This document shows, one piece after another, positions 49,878 to 58,570 of a stretch of DNA of 64,000 nucleotides (position 1 is the first letter of the stretch; every line of letters begins with the position of its first letter). Made by a program: the position numbers and the translations under genes. The stretch lies in the NCBI GenBank assembly GCA_016192825.1, contig JACPTK010000050.1:1-64000 (forward strand), given 5' to 3'. Source of the DNA: Betaproteobacteria bacterium (GTDB lineage Bacteria; Pseudomonadota; Gammaproteobacteria; Burkholderiales; SG8-41). The notes beneath the pieces are model-generated. The model was not told the DNA's origin. It did no database searches and worked only from the letters and a program-made list of their open reading frames with translations.

Positions 49878-51206
49878 ATGACCGAAACGTTCGCCGAATC
49901 GCTGGCCGCCCGCGCGCAGGACGTGCTGGACCGCTGCACGCGCTGCGGGCGCTGCTTCGAGGTGTGCCCGATGACCGCGCCCGCGGGCATCGCGGACCGG
50001 AGCGCGGCGGATGTCGTCGGCGGCGTGCTGGACATCCTCCGCGGCGGCAGCGGCGCGCCCGACTCGGAGCGCTGGGCGCAGGTGTGCTCGGGCAGCGGGA
50101 GCTGCATTTCGGCGTGTCCCGAATCGATCAACCCGCGCTTCATGCTCGCCCTCGCGCGCGTCGCGATGCAGCGGCGCGCGAGCGCGGAAGAGCAGCGCAA
50201 GAAGGGCAGCGCCGCGTTCTCGAAGATGGGTCGCGGCGTGCGGGTGCTCTCGCGCATGCAGCTTCCGGCCGATGTGCTCCGGCGCTTTCGCGGCGAGGCG
50301 CCGGCGGAAACCGCGCCCGAGGTGGTGTTCTACACCGGCTGCAACGTGCTCAAGACTCCGCACATTGTCCTGCTCGCGCTCGATATCCTCGACGCGCTCG
50401 GCGTGTCCTACCGCGTGATGGGCGGGCCGGGCGACTGCTGCGGCGTGCTGCAGTTCCGCACCGGCGACCTCGACGCCTCGGGACGCATCGCCTACCGCAC
50501 GGCCGACCGCTTCGCCGCCACCGGCGCGGGCAAGGTGCTCGCGTGGTGCCCGACCTGCGCGATCCAGCTCGGGGAGAACGTGCTGCCCGGGCGCGAGGGC
50601 GCGCCCGCCTACGATCTCGAGGCCTTCGTCGTGTACCTCGCGAGCCGACTCGACCGGCTGCGCCCGCTCATGCACCGCCGCGTCGAGAAGCGCGTCGCGC
50701 TGCACGAGCATCCGGGCCTGGCGGGCGCGTGCGAATCCGCGGTCCGGATCCTGAAGGCGATCCCGGGGCTCGAGTACGTCGAGCTCGCGCAGCCGCAGGT
50801 CGGCTACATGTGCAACACGCTGCAGCCGCTGCCCGCGTTCAAGCGCGAGGTGCACCGCGGGCTGCTCGAAGCCGCCGCGGCAGCGAAAGTCGACGCGCTC
50901 GCCGGCGTCTACCACGCCTGTCACCGCGAGCTGTGCAGCCACGAAACCGAATGGCCGTTCGAGGTGGTGAACTTCCTGGAGCTCGTCGGCGAGAGCCTGG
51001 GCGTCCGGCGCGAGGACAGCTTCAAGCGCCTGAAGAAGATGCAGGACGCCGACGCGATCCTCGCGGACGTGATGGACCTGGTGGAGCGGCACGGGCTCGC
51101 GCTCGAGGAAGTGCGCGCGGTGATCGAGAAGGACCTGCTCGGGGAGCAGCCGCTGCCGCTGCGCGGCGCGCGCGCCGAGCGGGACGGCGCGTCCGCGCCC
51201 GGCTGA
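49878..51206 (+). CDS. Heterodisulfide reductase-like Fe-S oxidoreductase
   Basis: A 442-residue protein with two N-terminal [4Fe-4S] motifs. The first is CTRCGRCFEVCP. The second is CSGSGSCISACPE, in which one ligand Cys is Ser, a form I associate with this subgroup rather than damage. Two CCG-type regions follow: GGPGDCCGVLQF with PTC, and YHACHRELC. HdrD/GlpC-like proteins of this type pass electrons to a disulfide or quinone partner. No FAD subunit is adjacent. The ATG at 49878 follows GAGGAAGAC. The adenosine-specific kinase-like gene is 146 bases downstream. Confidence 0.8.
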   Translation: MTETFAESLAARAQDVLDRCTRCGRCFEVCPMTAPAGIADRSAADVVGGVLDILRGGSGAPDSERWAQVCSGSGSCISACPESINPRFMLALARVAMQRRASAEEQRKKGSAAFSKMGRGVRVLSRMQLPADVLRRFRGEAPAETAPEVVFYTGCNVLKTPHIVLLALDILDALGVSYRVMGGPGDCCGVLQFRTGDLDASGRIAYRTADRFAATGAGKVLAWCPTCAIQLGENVLPGREGAPAYDLEAFVVYLASRLDRLRPLMHRRVEKRVALHEHPGLAGACESAVRILKAIPGLEYVELAQPQVGYMCNTLQPLPAFKREVHRGLLEAAAAAKVDALAGVYHACHRELCSHETEWPFEVVNFLELVGESLGVRREDSFKRLKKMQDADAILADVMDLVERHGLALEEVRAVIEKDLLGEQPLPLRGARAERDGASAPG

Positions 51207-51316
51207 TACTCGGCGGGGCCTCCGTCGATGGCGACCAGGGCGCAATGGAGTTCTGCCAGGTCGCCAACGAAATCCTCGATCGCAAGCACAAGGTCGAGGT
51301 CGGATTACTGCGCTAA
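51203..51316 (+). other. Short frame resembling a protein C-terminus
   Basis: In a frame overlapping the end of the Fe-S gene the sequence reads ILGGASVDGDQGAMEFCQVA then NEILDRKHKVEVGLLR before its stop. It looks like real protein but has no good start codon (CTG at 51203, or ATG at 51244). It may be the end of a lost gene fused here by deletion, or a frameshifted extension of the Fe-S protein. Confidence 0.35.
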
Positions 51317-51352
51317 ACTGGCTCATCCAGGCGTGCGAAGAGGGATCAGGCC

Positions 51353-51838
51353 ATGCAACTGCTCACCGTGAGAATCGAGAAGCCCGGGACGACCAACTTC
51401 ATTCTCGGGCAGACGCACTTCATCAAGACCGTGGAAGACGTGCACGAGGCGCTCGTCGGGGCGGTGCCGGGGATCAAGTTCGGCCTGGCGTTCTGCGAGG
51501 CGTCGGGCGCCTGCCTGGTGCGCTGCTCGGGCACCGACGCGGCCCTGCTGGAGCTGGCGGGGAAGAACGCGCTCGCGCTGGGCGCGGGGCACACGTTCAT
51601 CGTGTTCCTGGGCGATGGCTTCTTTCCGGTGAACGTGCTCAACGCGCTGAAGATGGTGCCGGAGGTGTGCCGCATCTTCTGCGCCACGGCCAACTCCACC
51701 GAAGTGGTGATCGCGCAGACCGATCAGGGGCGCGGGATCCTGGGCGTGGTGGACGGCGCCTCGCCCAAAGGGGCGGAGGGCGAAGCCGACGTCGCCTGGC
51801 GCAAGAGCCTGCTGCGGCAGATCGGCTACAAGCTCTAG
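51353..51838 (+). CDS. Adenosine-specific kinase family protein (DUF355)
   Basis: A 161-residue protein. IEKPGTTNFILGQTHFIKTV, KFGLAFCEASGACLVRCSGT, NALALGAGHTFIVFLGDGFF PVNVLN and STEVVIAQTDQGRGILGVVD all match the small conserved family named for an archaeal adenosine-specific kinase. The biochemical role in bacteria is poorly known. It begins with ATG 51353 after a GAGGGATCAGGCC site. A 35-bp stretch of this gene (around NALALGAGHTF) recurs inside a remnant at about 55125-55160. Confidence 0.8.
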   Translation: MQLLTVRIEKPGTTNFILGQTHFIKTVEDVHEALVGAVPGIKFGLAFCEASGACLVRCSGTDAALLELAGKNALALGAGHTFIVFLGDGFFPVNVLNALKMVPEVCRIFCATANSTEVVIAQTDQGRGILGVVDGASPKGAEGEADVAWRKSLLRQIGYKL

Positions 51839-51951
51839 CCGGGCCACAAGGCGGAAGGCGGAGGGGGTAAGGGGCTTAACCCCTATCCCCTATCCCCTAT
51901 CCCTTATCACCTATCACGCTTTCAGGCTCCGCCTGCATCGTGCAGGCGGTG

Positions 51952-52224
51952 CTATCTCCGCCGCATATACGCCGGGCGCGCCATCGACGGAGGCGGCGCG
52001 TTGGTGTCCTTGTGCCGGAAGTTGATCCGCCCCTTCGTCAGGTCGTAGGGTGAGATCTCGACCGTGACGCGGTCGCCGGTGAGGACGCGGATGCGGCGCT
52101 GGCGCATCTTGCCGCAGGCATGGGCGGTGATCGTGGCGCCGTTCTCGAGCGTCACGCGGAACACCGCATTGCGCATCACTTCGTCGACGACGCCGACCAT
52201 TTCGATTGTCTCTTCTTTTGCCAT
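51952..52224 (-). CDS. infA: Translation initiation factor IF-1
   Basis: A 90-residue S1/OB-fold protein: [40 protein letters not shown] and [20 protein letters not shown] are the canonical IF-1 strands. IF-1 blocks the A site during initiation. The C-terminal tail [16 protein letters not shown] extends about 18 residues beyond standard 72-residue IF-1, as in the second infA copies of betaproteobacteria. It is not in a ribosomal-protein operon here, which also suggests an additional copy. A TATCACC-type repeat block lies just beyond its stop (51875-51920). Confidence 0.9.
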   Translation of the reverse strand: MAKEETIEMVGVVDEVMRNAVFRVTLENGATITAHACGKMRQRRIRVLTGDRVTVEISPYDLTKGRINFRHKDTNAPPPSMARPAYMRRR

Positions 52225-52611
52225 GTCCATTTCCCTGGCGGGACCGAGCGGCGCTGCCGCCTTCCCGCGGTGAAGTGTTGCGCGTGAGTTTCCTGGGACC
52301 CAACCCGTGACGGGCGCGGCGTCGACCAGGAAATTGATGAAGCCGCCCGGAAACGACGTGAACGACCGCCGGCGGCCAATGCGACGCGCGAGTATGGGCG
52401 CTTTCGGTGTTCATGGCAAGGGAAATCGCATGAAAACAGGACGCGCGCTCATGAGTAAAACGGCGTGCGTCCCGTTTTTCGATCCATCGGATGATCGGCG
52501 CGGCGCTGGCGGAGATCGTGGTGCTGCTCGCGGCGATTCTCGTCACGGGCGCACCGCGCTCCACCCGCCTTTCGCGGGCGGCAGCCGAAAGGCCCGGGCG
52601 CGGCACGCGGG
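52225..52611. other. Intergenic region with an imperfect long hairpin
   Basis: AAAACAGGACGCGCGC (from 52433) and GCGTGCGTCCCGTTTTT (to 52479) form an imperfect stem of about 14 pairs followed on the plus strand by a T-run, so it has the shape of a terminator. No plus-strand gene precedes it, so it may be left over from a lost one. No gene could be supported in the 387 bp. Confidence 0.4.
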
Positions 52612-53580
52612 TCAGTCAACCTTGATGCCGGCCGACCGTATGACCTTTTCCCACTTGTCGTTTTCGGCACGCAGGAACCTGGCCAGTTCCGCGGGCGAGC
52701 TTGCCACGAGTTCCACATCGTCCACCGCCATGACCTTCCGCAGCGCGGGCGCGGCGACGGCCGCCGCGAAGGTCTGTTGCAGCTTGAGAACGGCCGGCTG
52801 CGGCGTTCCGGCCGGCGCGACGACGGCGTGCCACGCCGTGCTGTGAAAGCCCGGCATGCCTACCTCGGCCGCGGTCGGCACATCGGGATAGTGAGGCGAG
52901 CGGCGGGTCCCGCCGCTCATGAGCGGCCGCAGGCGTCCGGCTTTCACGTGCGGCGCCGCGCCGGAGTAAGGGTAGGTCAGTATGTGCACCCGGCCCGCGG
53001 CGATCTCGGGAATCGCGACGCCGATCCCCTTGAAGGGAACGTGGACGATCTGGATGGACGCCACGCGCGCGAAAAGCTCCGACGTGAGGTGCAGGCCGCT
53101 GCCCATGCCGCTCGAGGCATAGTTCAACTGTCCCGGCCGCGCCCTGGCGTAGGCGACGAGCTCTTTCACCGAGCGCACGGGCAGGGTCGTGGACGAAAAG
53201 AGCACGAACGGCGCGCTCGCCGCCAGCGTCACCGGCGCGAAGTCCTTGAAGACGTCGTAGCCGAGCTGCTTGTACATGTGCGGACCGATCGACAGGGGAC
53301 CGATGTTTCCGTAGAGGATGGTGTAGCCGGTGGGCGGCGCCTTCGCGACCAGCTCCGTCCCGATCGTGCCCCCCGCGCCGCCGCGGTTGTCCACCACGAT
53401 CTGCTGCCCGAGCCTGCCCACCCATTCCTGCACGATGCGGCGCGCGACCGTGTCGATCGCGCCGCCCGGGGGGTAGGGGATGACCATGCGGATCGGGCGG
53501 TCGGGATAGGCCTGACCGGACGCGGAACCGGCTGCGAGCGCCAGCGCGGCGCAAACGCCGAGTATCGTGGTTCGCTTCAT
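52612..53580 (-). CDS. Bug receptor with a downstream-strand esterase partner
   Basis: A 322-residue receptor: signal peptide MKRTTILGVCAALALAAGSA, then YPDRPIRMVIPYPPGGAIDT and VDNRGGAGGTIGTELVAKAP. AGGAGAGAACGCC precedes the ATG at 53580. It follows the alpha/beta hydrolase gene (stop 53676) by 95 bases on the same strand, so that enzyme and receptor are probably one unit. It is the last receptor in the window and the most canonical in sequence. Confidence 0.9.
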   Translation of the reverse strand: MKRTTILGVCAALALAAGSASGQAYPDRPIRMVIPYPPGGAIDTVARRIVQEWVGRLGQQIVVDNRGGAGGTIGTELVAKAPPTGYTILYGNIGPLSIGPHMYKQLGYDVFKDFAPVTLAASAPFVLFSSTTLPVRSVKELVAYARARPGQLNYASSGMGSGLHLTSELFARVASIQIVHVPFKGIGVAIPEIAAGRVHILTYPYSGAAPHVKAGRLRPLMSGGTRRSPHYPDVPTAAEVGMPGFHSTAWHAVVAPAGTPQPAVLKLQQTFAAAVAAPALRKVMAVDDVELVASSPAELARFLRAENDKWEKVIRSAGIKVD

Positions 53581-53675
53581 GGCGTTCTCTCCTCAGTCGT
53601 CTTCGCGGGCGCCGCCGGCTCGCGGGCCGTGCATGCGCCACGCAGTTGATGAACCCGCGCCGGGCCGCCGTCCGC

Positions 53676-54833
53676 CTACAGCAGGCGGGCGGACAGCCAG
53701 TCCGCGATGGTGTCGATCCCGACCTGCCGGTTGTCGGCCTGGCAGTGCTCGAAGCCGCCGGTCTCGCGCGTGAAGATCTTGAGCGTCTTGTCGCGCGATC
53801 CGACCGCGGCATACAGCCGGTCCGCCACGTCGCGCGTGGTGAGCCGGTCCTCCTCGCCCCAGGTGATCAGCACGGGGCACGTGATTTTCTCGGCCACGCC
53901 GGCGAGCGTGAACTGCTTCACCTTCTCCATCGCGGATTCCATGTCCTTGGTGCCGAGCACCCACGGCAGCTGGAAGTGCGAGGTAGCGACGCTGTTGTGG
54001 CTCTTCTTCATCTGCGCCCAGCGCTTTTCCCACACCTCGTGGTAGTCGTAATGCGGGCCCCAGGCGACGCAGGCGGCGTAGCGCTTCTCGAAAGCGGCGA
54101 CACGCGGGGCGTAGTAGCCGCCGGCGCTGTAGGCCATGATGGCGACGCGCTTCGGATCCACGTCCGCGCGCCGCGCGACGAACTCGTACGCCGGCGTGCC
54201 GGCGGCCTCGTAGTCGTAGCGGGCGTGGTGGCTGCGCAGCCGCAGGGACTCGCCTTGGCCGGGGCCGTCGATCGCCAGGGTGTGGAAGCCGCGGAACGCC
54301 AGCTCGACGCCGGCGAACAGGACGTTCATCTCCTTGCAGTTGTCGAGGCCGTTGAACAGCACGACGGTGGGGGCGCGGCCCTTCGCGCGCGGCGACTTGA
54401 GGAAATACGCGGCGAGCGCGGAATCCTCGTAGGGCACGTCCGCGAACTCGAGATCGGGATAGCGCCGCGTCAGCCCTTCCCGGGCGCACCGCAGGCTCTT
54501 GCGGTAGATGGCGAGCTTCTGCTCGCCCGGCGGCACCATGCGCTCGCCCGTGTAGTAGTAGGTGCCCGCGCGCAGGTAGTAGTTTCCCGCGGTCGCGTCG
54601 CGCCGCTCCGCCGCCGCCGCATCGGCCGTCCGCTCCATGCGCCCGGCCATCGCGCACCATTCCTCCCACCACGCCTGCGGCTCGTGGGCCCGCTGATGCA
54701 GGCGCTGCACGACTTCGTCGATCTCGCCCAGCGCCACCGCACCCCACGGGGCCATTCCCTTCGTGATCGAAGTGGCGTTCGACCACTGGTAGTTCGTCGG
54801 AAAGCTGTCGACCCAGTTGCCTTCGTAGAACAT
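53676..54833 (-). CDS. Alpha/beta hydrolase, FrsA/dihydropseudooxynicotine hydrolase-like
   Basis: A 385-residue enzyme with a helical N-terminal domain (residues 1-140) before the alpha/beta core. VVLFNGLDNCKEMN is the oxyanion region, DGPGQGESLRLRS follows strand 4, and IMAYSAGGYYAPRVAAFE is the nucleophile elbow (A-Y-S-A-G). The Asp is in TWGEEDRLT and the His in GGFEHCQADN. C-C bond hydrolases for aromatic or heterocyclic compounds share this architecture. The start is ATG 54833 after GGAGGAGTTACGG, a strong ribosome site. Confidence 0.85.
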   Translation of the reverse strand: MFYEGNWVDSFPTNYQWSNATSITKGMAPWGAVALGEIDEVVQRLHQRAHEPQAWWEEWCAMAGRMERTADAAAAERRDATAGNYYLRAGTYYYTGERMVPPGEQKLAIYRKSLRCAREGLTRRYPDLEFADVPYEDSALAAYFLKSPRAKGRAPTVVLFNGLDNCKEMNVLFAGVELAFRGFHTLAIDGPGQGESLRLRSHHARYDYEAAGTPAYEFVARRADVDPKRVAIMAYSAGGYYAPRVAAFEKRYAACVAWGPHYDYHEVWEKRWAQMKKSHNSVATSHFQLPWVLGTKDMESAMEKVKQFTLAGVAEKITCPVLITWGEEDRLTTRDVADRLYAAVGSRDKTLKIFTRETGGFEHCQADNRQVGIDTIADWLSARLL

Positions 54834-54960
54834 GCCGTAACTCCTCCTAAAACCGGTGACCGGTGAACAGTGACTGGAAAAGTCCGCAGTCGGTTGGCCT
54901 GAAAAGGCGTGAGTGGTGAGTAGAGGCTATCACTTATCACCTATCACTTGTCACGCCGTT

Positions 54961-55165
54961 TCAGTCAAGGGTCGGATCCCCGGGAAAAGACAATAGTCTC
55001 AGCCGCCAGCCGGTGCAGATGCACTCGACCTGGCGCGCGGCGTTTTGCCCGTCGCTGCCGGCACAGATGAGCGCCGCATAGGGGCGGCTCGCGATGCGGT
55101 CGAGCGCCGCGTAACAGGTGCGGTCGAAGAAAAACGCGCTCGCGCTGGGCGCAGAGCACACGTTC
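54961..55165 (-). pseudogene. NAD(P)H:FMN reductase/flavodoxin-family remnant joined to a DUF355 fragment
   Basis: The minus strand gives FFDRTCYAALDRIASRPYAA, LICAGSDGQNAARQVECICT and GWRLR. These resemble the last third of flavodoxin-like NADPH-dependent reductases (KPYAxxxCAGSDGxxAxRQxERIATGWRL). The upstream part, about 55125-55160, is instead nearly identical to part of the DUF355 gene at 51353 (AACGCGCTCGCGCTGGGCGC on the plus strand). The two families are fused head-to-head, so this is recombined debris. The gap 54834-55355 otherwise holds CGTGA-type and C-rich repeats. Confidence 0.5.
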
Positions 55166-55216
55166 AAATGGTTGACAGACCATTTGCCGCCGTCCATTTC
55201 CCCTCTTCGCTCGATC

Positions 55217-55310
55217 CCCTCATCCCTTCCCCTTCTCCCGAGTGGAGAAGGGAAAGCTCGAGCCTCCCCACTCCGCTCGGGAGAGGGGCGGGGGTGAGGG
55301 ATGGAGGGGG
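55217..55310. repeat. C-rich palindromic repeat, second copy
   Basis: CCTTCCCCTTCTCCCGAGTG followed by GAGAAGGGAAAGCTCGAGCC and CACTCCGCTCGGGAGAGGGG matches about 25245-25320. Each half is a small palindrome. It lies just beyond the gshA stop and could end its transcript. Confidence 0.65.
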
Positions 55311-55355
55311 AAGGGGTGAGGGGTCGGGCATCGTCAGCCGGTTGCACGATGCCCG

Positions 55356-56915
55356 TCAGCCGGGATTGAGCGTCTCCGGCGCGAGGTAGGCGCGGCGGAA
55401 TTCCTCGAAAGGCAGGGTGTCCGCGGCCTCGATCTTGCGCCGATCCTCGACCGAGCGCTGCGCAAGCTGCGCATAGCGCGCCTCGATCTCCGCCGGATAA
55501 GGCAGGCCGAGGAGCGCGGCGCGATGCGCGTGCGACCGCGCCAGAACGAAATTCGTGTAGGAGTTGCGGTGGTCCCGCGCCATCTCCTCGAGCATACGCG
55601 CCGAGGGCACCGCGGCCGGATCCCCCAGCGCAGCCGCGCCCCGGGCGAGCGCGTCGTGGTACGCGCGACCGCCCTGCGCGGCGCCCACGGCGCGGTCCAT
55701 GGCTTCCGCAATGGGCCCGCACTCGGCGAGCACTTGCCCGCCCCACTCGGTGAGGCTCACGTCCCGCCCGTTGCGCTGCAAACGCAGCTCGGGCTCGCGG
55801 CCGCGCGCGGCGACGCGCTCCTGGGTGTGCGCGATGGCGGCGATCTCCGCCGGCGTGTCGGGCGGGCTCTCGCTCAACAGGCAGTGCAGGAGAAACACGT
55901 CGAGCAGCCGCATGGTAGGCGCGGTGATGCCCACCGGCGAAAACGGGTCCAGGTCCATCAGGCGCACTTCCACGTACTCCACGCCGCGCTCGCGCAGCGC
56001 GTGCAGCGGCCTCTCGCCGCGGCGGATGACGCGCTTGGGGCGGATCATGCTGTAGAACTCGTTCTCGATCTGCAGCAGGCTCGCGGAGAGCTGGCGGTAG
56101 TCGTCGCCCTCGCAAATCCCGATCTCCTGGTACGGCGGATAGGGCACGAGGAGCGCGTCGTGCAGCGAGCCGGCGTAGCTCTCCAGGCTGTTGCAGCTCA
56201 CCGCGAGCGAGGACTGCGCCTCGCTCTGGTAGCCCAGGCGCCCCATGCGCAGCGACGTGGCGTGCGGAAGATAGAGCGTGTCGGGGGCGAGCGGGGCGAG
56301 CCCGTGCTGCCGGCCCGCGACGAAGCTCGGGCACACCGCGGGGGAGGCGCCGAAGAGGTAGAAGAGCAGCCAGGCGTGACGCCGGAAGTTGCGCATGAGC
56401 GCGAAATACCCCGCGTTGGCGCCGCCCGACCAGGGCAGCGCGTCCCAGGCGTCCTCGGGCAGCGAGAAGTTATAGTGAATGCCCGAGATCGTCTGCATGC
56501 GCCGGCCGTAGCGGTGCGCCAGGCCGATGCGATACACCGTCTTCGCCCGCCCCAGGTTCGAGCTGCCATAGCGGCCGATGGGGATGGCGTGTTCCTCGGG
56601 CAGGCGGCAGGGCATGCTCGCGCACCACAGCACCTCGTCTCCGATCGCGCGGTACACGGCCTGGTGGATGTGCGTGAGTTCCTCGAGGCAGGCCTCCACG
56701 CTCGCGTGCGTGCCGGTGATGAGCTCCAGCTGCGCCTCGCTGAAATCGGTGGTGATGCGCGGGTGCGTGAGCGCCGAACCCAGTGCCGCCGGATGCGGCG
56801 TCGCGGCGAGACGGCCGTCCGGCTGCACGCGCAACGACTCCTTCTCGATGCCGCGCCGGATGCCCCGCAGGAGCATCGGGCCGAGCGAGCGGAGGCGGTC
56901 GGGAATGGGGCTCAT
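55356..56915 (-). CDS. gshA: Glutamate-cysteine ligase, E. coli type
   Basis: A 519-residue enzyme, full length for the gammaproteobacterial GshA type (E. coli 518). RGIRRGIEKESLRVQPDGRL, ITTDFSEAQLELITG, SGIHYNFSLPEDAW, RYGSSNLGRAKTVYRIGLAH and EYVEVRLMDLDPFSPVGI are the conserved ATP/Mg and glutamate-site segments. It joins glutamate and cysteine in the first step of glutathione synthesis, in the cytosol. ATG 56915 is set by alignment. The long open frame upstream overlaps the MFS gene and is not coding. The GST at 12354 would use the product. Confidence 0.93.
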   Translation of the reverse strand: MSPIPDRLRSLGPMLLRGIRRGIEKESLRVQPDGRLAATPHPAALGSALTHPRITTDFSEAQLELITGTHASVEACLEELTHIHQAVYRAIGDEVLWCASMPCRLPEEHAIPIGRYGSSNLGRAKTVYRIGLAHRYGRRMQTISGIHYNFSLPEDAWDALPWSGGANAGYFALMRNFRRHAWLLFYLFGASPAVCPSFVAGRQHGLAPLAPDTLYLPHATSLRMGRLGYQSEAQSSLAVSCNSLESYAGSLHDALLVPYPPYQEIGICEGDDYRQLSASLLQIENEFYSMIRPKRVIRRGERPLHALRERGVEYVEVRLMDLDPFSPVGITAPTMRLLDVFLLHCLLSESPPDTPAEIAAIAHTQERVAARGREPELRLQRNGRDVSLTEWGGQVLAECGPIAEAMDRAVGAAQGGRAYHDALARGAAALGDPAAVPSARMLEEMARDHRNSYTNFVLARSHAHRAALLGLPYPAEIEARYAQLAQRSVEDRRKIEAADTLPFEEFRRAYLAPETLNPG

Positions 56916-57007
56916 TTGCGTTCCTTCAAGCCTTGCGTAAACCGGCCAATCCGGGGAAGACCCCCGTTTCCGGAAATTGAAACCGGTCCAACCCCGGATT
57001 CCTTTGG

Positions 57008-58570
57008 CTAAAGCGCCGGGCGCCGCCGAGCGGCCCGGCCCATCATCCACGCGGGGATCAGCCCGAGCGCGAAGATGATCGCGACGACGAGGAAGCTGTC
57101 GCGAAAGCCCATCGTGTACGCCTGGGCGTAGACGACGCGGCCGAGGTAGTGCAGCGCGCCCGCCGATTGAAGGTCGGCCGAGGCGCCGGCCTGCGCGAGC
57201 AAAGCCTCCACCTGGCGCAGCAGGTCCGCGGTCGCGCCGTTGGCCGCGGTCTGCAGGCTGGTGAAGGTGTCGCTGTGAAAAAACGTGCGGCGGTCGAGGA
57301 TGACCGACAGCACGTTCACGCCGAAGGCCCCGCCGAGCTGGCGCGAGAAGTTGATCATGCCCGCCCCCTGCCCGAGCAGCTCCGGCCGCAGCGACCGCAG
57401 GGCCGCGACGTTGAGCGCGGGCTTGATCAGGCTGAGACCGAGGCGCGAGACGACAACGCACCACGCGATGGTCCAGAACGACATGTTGGCGTCGACGCCC
57501 GCCAGCCACCAGGAGGACACGGCGAAGCACAGCAGCCCCGTGACGATCAGGGTGCGCGCGGGAACGTGGTCGCTCAGGTAGCCGGCCATCGGCATCAGGG
57601 CGCCCATGATCAGTCCCGCCGGCATCAGCATGAGCCCGGCCGAGTACGGCGTCAGGTGCTGCACGGTCTGCACGAACAGGGGCACGAGGTAGGTGGAGCC
57701 GAACAGCCCCACGCCGAAGAGCAGGGACACGACGGCCGCCCCGGTGAACTGCGAATTGGCCAGCACCTTCAGGTTGACCAGCGGCTGCGGCGCGCGCAGT
57801 TCCCAGGCGATAAAACCGACGGCGGCGAGAATGGCGACCGCGAACAGGCCGAGGATGATGTCGGAATGCCAGCCTTCGCGCTGGCCGTTGGACAACCCCG
57901 TGAGCAAGCAGGACAGTGCCGCCACCAGCAGCAGGAATCCCGGCCAGTCGAACCGCACCCGCGCGCCTTCCTCCTCGCGCTCCGGAAGGAACAGGCTGCC
58001 CATCAGGATCGCGACGGCGCTCACCGGCACCGCGACGTAGAAGATGTAGCGCCAGTTGAACTGGTCGATCATCACCCCGCCCAGCGTCGGGCCCAGCGCC
58101 GGGCCGAGGATCACGCTCATGCCGAAGAATCCCATGGCGGTTCCCCGCTGCTCGGGCGGGAACACCCGGAACAGCGTGTACATGGAGAGCGGCTGCAGCA
58201 CGCCCGCCACCGCACCCTGCACGATCCGGCAGAAAATGAGCACCGTTTCGTTGGGGCTCGCGCCGGCCAGCGTCAGCGAGGCGACGAAGATGCCCAGCGC
58301 CCCGATGAAGGTCCTGCGCTGCCCGAAGCTCGTCATCATCCAGGCGTTGAGCAGCATGCCGACGGTCATCGCCGCCAGCGTCCCGGTGGAAAGCCACTGC
58401 GCCCGGTCCTGCCCGATGCCGAAGGCGCCCATGATGTCCGGGATCGCGACGTTGACCGACGTCGTCGTCAGCACCGCGGCCACCGTGCCCAGCATCACGG
58501 TGACGGTGGCGAGCCAGCGGTAGCCCGGGCCGTAGCGCCCGAACAGCGTTTCAGTCGTTTCGGTGGGCAA
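57008..58570 (-). CDS. DHA2-type MFS drug transporter (EmrB/QacA-like)
   Basis: A 520-residue, 14-helix transporter. Loop 2-3 has AWMMTSFGQRRTFIGALGIF, motif C is VLGPALGPTLGGVMIDQFNW, and the long hydrophilic end of the family is present. DHA2 members export hydrophobic drugs, usually with an HlyD-type adaptor, and the gene at 58551 encodes one. It starts at a TTG (58570) that overlaps the adaptor gene by 20 bases, a strong sign of coupling. Confidence 0.88.
   Translation of the reverse strand: MPTETTETLFGRYGPGYRWLATVTVMLGTVAAVLTTTSVNVAIPDIMGAFGIGQDRAQWLSTGTLAAMTVGMLLNAWMMTSFGQRRTFIGALGIFVASLTLAGASPNETVLIFCRIVQGAVAGVLQPLSMYTLFRVFPPEQRGTAMGFFGMSVILGPALGPTLGGVMIDQFNWRYIFYVAVPVSAVAILMGSLFLPEREEEGARVRFDWPGFLLLVAALSCLLTGLSNGQREGWHSDIILGLFAVAILAAVGFIAWELRAPQPLVNLKVLANSQFTGAAVVSLLFGVGLFGSTYLVPLFVQTVQHLTPYSAGLMLMPAGLIMGALMPMAGYLSDHVPARTLIVTGLLCFAVSSWWLAGVDANMSFWTIAWCVVVSRLGLSLIKPALNVAALRSLRPELLGQGAGMINFSRQLGGAFGVNVLSVILDRRTFFHSDTFTSLQTAANGATADLLRQVEALLAQAGASADLQSAGALHYLGRVVYAQAYTMGFRDSFLVVAIIFALGLIPAWMMGRAARRRPAL

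Noticed and set aside
49827-51326. Long open frames on both strands over the Fe-S gene, near 500 residues each
   Set aside because: The frame with CxxCxxCxxxCP motifs is the real gene. The others are low-complexity Arg/Ala translations.
55356-58397. A 1013-residue minus-strand frame apparently fusing an MFS shadow to gshA
   Set aside because: The N-terminal half overlaps the real transporter in another frame. gshA has its own start at 56915.
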